A DNA stretch of 16,732 nucleotides from CAJQQY01 sp964352225 (GTDB taxonomy: Bacteria; Bacteroidota; Bacteroidia; Chitinophagales; Saprospiraceae): NCBI GenBank assembly GCA_964352225.1, contig CAYGRM010000124.1:1-16732 (forward strand), read 5' to 3'. This document shows, piece by piece, positions 15,400 through 16,732 of the stretch. The notes beneath the pieces are model-generated. The model had not been told where the DNA came from, searched no databases, and was given only the letters and a program-made list of their open reading frames with translations. Both the position numbers and the translations under genes were made by a program. Within the stretch, counting starts at the first letter, position 1. The number at the start of each line of letters is the position of its first letter.

Positions 15400-16572
15400 C
15401 TACACAGCTTCCGGCTCTTTATATATAAACTGCAAATAAACCCCTGCCAACAAAGTTATCGCTGCTGAGGCAAAAAATGCCATCGGAAAATTAGCCGCAT
15501 CATTTCCATACATCCACGCTGAGAATAAGGCTCCACTACCAATTCCTACCTCCAATGCTATGTAAACTGTCGCCATCGCTCGTCCTCTTTTTTCATCAGG
15601 ACTAATATCAATCACCCAAGCAAAAACAGCTGGCGAAGCTACTCCTGTAGAAAATCCTAAGCAACCCGCTGCCATTAATAAAGTCGTCGAACTATTGGCT
15701 AATCCTAACAGTACCAATGATATAGCCACCAAAACAACTGCTACCTTGATTACTATGACTCTTCCATAGTTATCCGAGACTCTTCCTGCTACGGCTCTTG
15801 ACATTACTGAAAAAATAGTAAAACCCGTAAATAATAATCCCTTGTTAGCTAATCCTAAATGCTCAGATTGATCAGGGGTAATGGTCAACATCACTCCAAA
15901 ACACATATAAATAAATAAAGCAACTATGGCTGGTGGAATTGCAGTTGGTTCGATTATTTCATGCTTCGAAATTTTCAATAAGGAAGGTTTAAATTTTTGA
16001 GGTTTTTCCAAAGTCTCCTTTAATCCTAATAAAATTCCAATTGAAACCAATGCTATAAATGAGGAAAGATAAAAAGCAATATCCATATTATACTTCATGG
16101 CAATATAACTTCCAATGGGTGGAAACATCGATGCACCTACATTCATACTTATTCCTAAGATTCCCATTCCCTCGCCTCTTCTCAAGACTGGAATAATATC
16201 AGCGGCGTAAGCAGTAGAAGCAGTTGGCTTAAAACCCGTAGAAAATCCATGAAAAAAACGAAGTAATAAAAATCCTCCGACCGTAGTCAATATTGGATAT
16301 AGCAAACTACAAATTACACAAACCAATGTCCCAATTATCATCACCGGAACTCTGCCAATGGTATCGGTTAATTTCCCACTAAATGGTCGAGATAATCCCG
16401 CTGACAAGGTGAACAAGGCAATGATTAAACCTTTGTAATCCTCCCCTCCTAAACTAGTCAAATAGGAAGGTAACTCTGGTACTAGCATGTTAAAACTCCC
16501 TGCGAAAAGTACATGACTTAAGCATAATAAGAGAAACGTAGTAGTATAAAGTTGATCATTTTTTTCAACCAT
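15400..16572 (-). CDS. Major facilitator superfamily transporter
   Basis: This is a secondary transporter of the inner membrane, probably a drug- or metabolite-efflux antiporter. About 12 hydrophobic helices are visible. The MFS motif A occurs in both halves: GKLTDTIGRVPV after helix 2, and GRVSDNYGRVIV after helix 8. The second half also has GFSTGVASPAVFAWVID followed by the RGRAMAT loop. From the ATG at 16572 (MVEKNDQLYTT) the protein has 390 residues, a normal length. An ATG at 16599 would add nine residues (MIQLILFSR) and cannot be excluded. The substrate is not predictable. Its last 125 bp of coding sequence are duplicated at 11754-11878, so the gene marks one edge of a rearranged segment. 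Confidence 0.93.
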   Translation of the reverse strand: MVEKNDQLYTTTFLLLCLSHVLFAGSFNMLVPELPSYLTSLGGEDYKGLIIALFTLSAGLSRPFSGKLTDTIGRVPVMIIGTLVCVICSLLYPILTTVGGFLLLRFFHGFSTGFKPTASTAYAADIIPVLRRGEGMGILGISMNVGASMFPPIGSYIAMKYNMDIAFYLSSFIALVSIGILLGLKETLEKPQKFKPSLLKISKHEIIEPTAIPPAIVALFIYMCFGVMLTITPDQSEHLGLANKGLLFTGFTIFSVMSRAVAGRVSDNYGRVIVIKVAVVLVAISLVLLGLANSSTTLLMAAGCLGFSTGVASPAVFAWVIDISPDEKRGRAMATVYIALEVGIGSGALFSAWMYGNDAANFPMAFFASAAITLLAGVYLQFIYKEPEAV

Positions 16573-16639
16573 CCGCGAAAATAGAATTAGCTGAATCATC
16601 GACCTAATTTTATCAGGTTTTTTTAAAAAGAATTCTAAA

Positions 16640-16658
16640 ATGAATATTCTTTATTCAT
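16640..16658. promoter_or_regulatory. Candidate operator upstream of MFS gene
   Basis: ATGAATA and TATTCAT form a perfect 7-bp inverted repeat with a 5-nt spacer, 68 bp upstream of the preferred MFS start. A 19-bp dyad of this geometry is typical for TetR- or MarR-like regulators of efflux genes, but no regulator gene is visible in the window and the site is AT-rich. Confidence 0.3.
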
Positions 16659-16732
16659 CTGATTTTTGGTTCTAGAGGAATTCATTTGGTCATTTATAAA
16701 AAGTTATTGAGTTATTGATTATTAAGTTATTT

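Noticed and set aside
16603..16624. Riboswitch or terminator-like hairpin (ACCT/AGGT with T run) before the MFS gene
   Set aside because: The stem is only about 4 bp and the T run faces the wrong strand for the MFS transcript.

Overview
The window looks like chromosomal DNA from an AT-rich member of the Bacteroidota, most likely an environmental Saprospiraceae- or Chitinophagia-like lineage. The evidence is a DUF4369/DUF5106-type thioredoxin lipoprotein-like protein, a type IX secretion C-terminal sorting domain, -7 promoter boxes of the TAnnTTTG form, an absence of purine-rich Shine-Dalgarno sites, and a GH57/glycosyltransferase pair of the kind found in this phylum. The taxonomic call below phylum is inference.

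Layout: 1-375 is a gene-free leader. 376-2446 holds groES and groEL on the + strand, ending at a strong bidirectional terminator. 2573-5569 carries three minus-strand genes: a YegP/DUF1508 protein, a double-domain GNAT acetyltransferase and an exported thioredoxin-fold protein. 5916-11666 is an alpha-glucan block: a GH31 alpha-glucosidase-like enzyme on the minus strand, and divergently a glycogen-synthase-like glycosyltransferase followed by a GH57 alpha-amylase-like protein. The glycosyltransferase has a C-terminal helix-hairpin-helix tail. The GH57 protein appears to have lost both catalytic residues, so it may act as a binding or regulatory partner in glucan storage rather than as a hydrolase.

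11748-15533 is the accessory part. A 125-bp remnant of the 3' end of an MFS transporter gene lies directly after the GH57 gene. About 3.65 kb further on, in the same orientation, lies a complete MFS gene with about 94% identity over that stretch. The segment between the copies carries a multi-pass GT-C-like membrane protein, a membrane-anchored SGNH/GDSL hydrolase, a truncated T9SS sorting-domain gene and a pair of 22-bp inverted repeats near its two ends. This looks like an integrated or duplicated cassette that recombination between the direct repeats could excise, leaving an intact MFS gene.

Three small palindromic elements with terminal inverted repeats and target duplications (3852-4022, 5590-5777, 10400-10454) are scattered through the older part. 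The last two belong to one family and have TTA duplications; the first belongs to another and has an 8-bp duplication. Each sits 20-27 bp upstream of a start codon, so they may influence expression of the acetyltransferase, the thioredoxin protein and the GH57 gene. No tRNA, rRNA or CRISPR array was seen.
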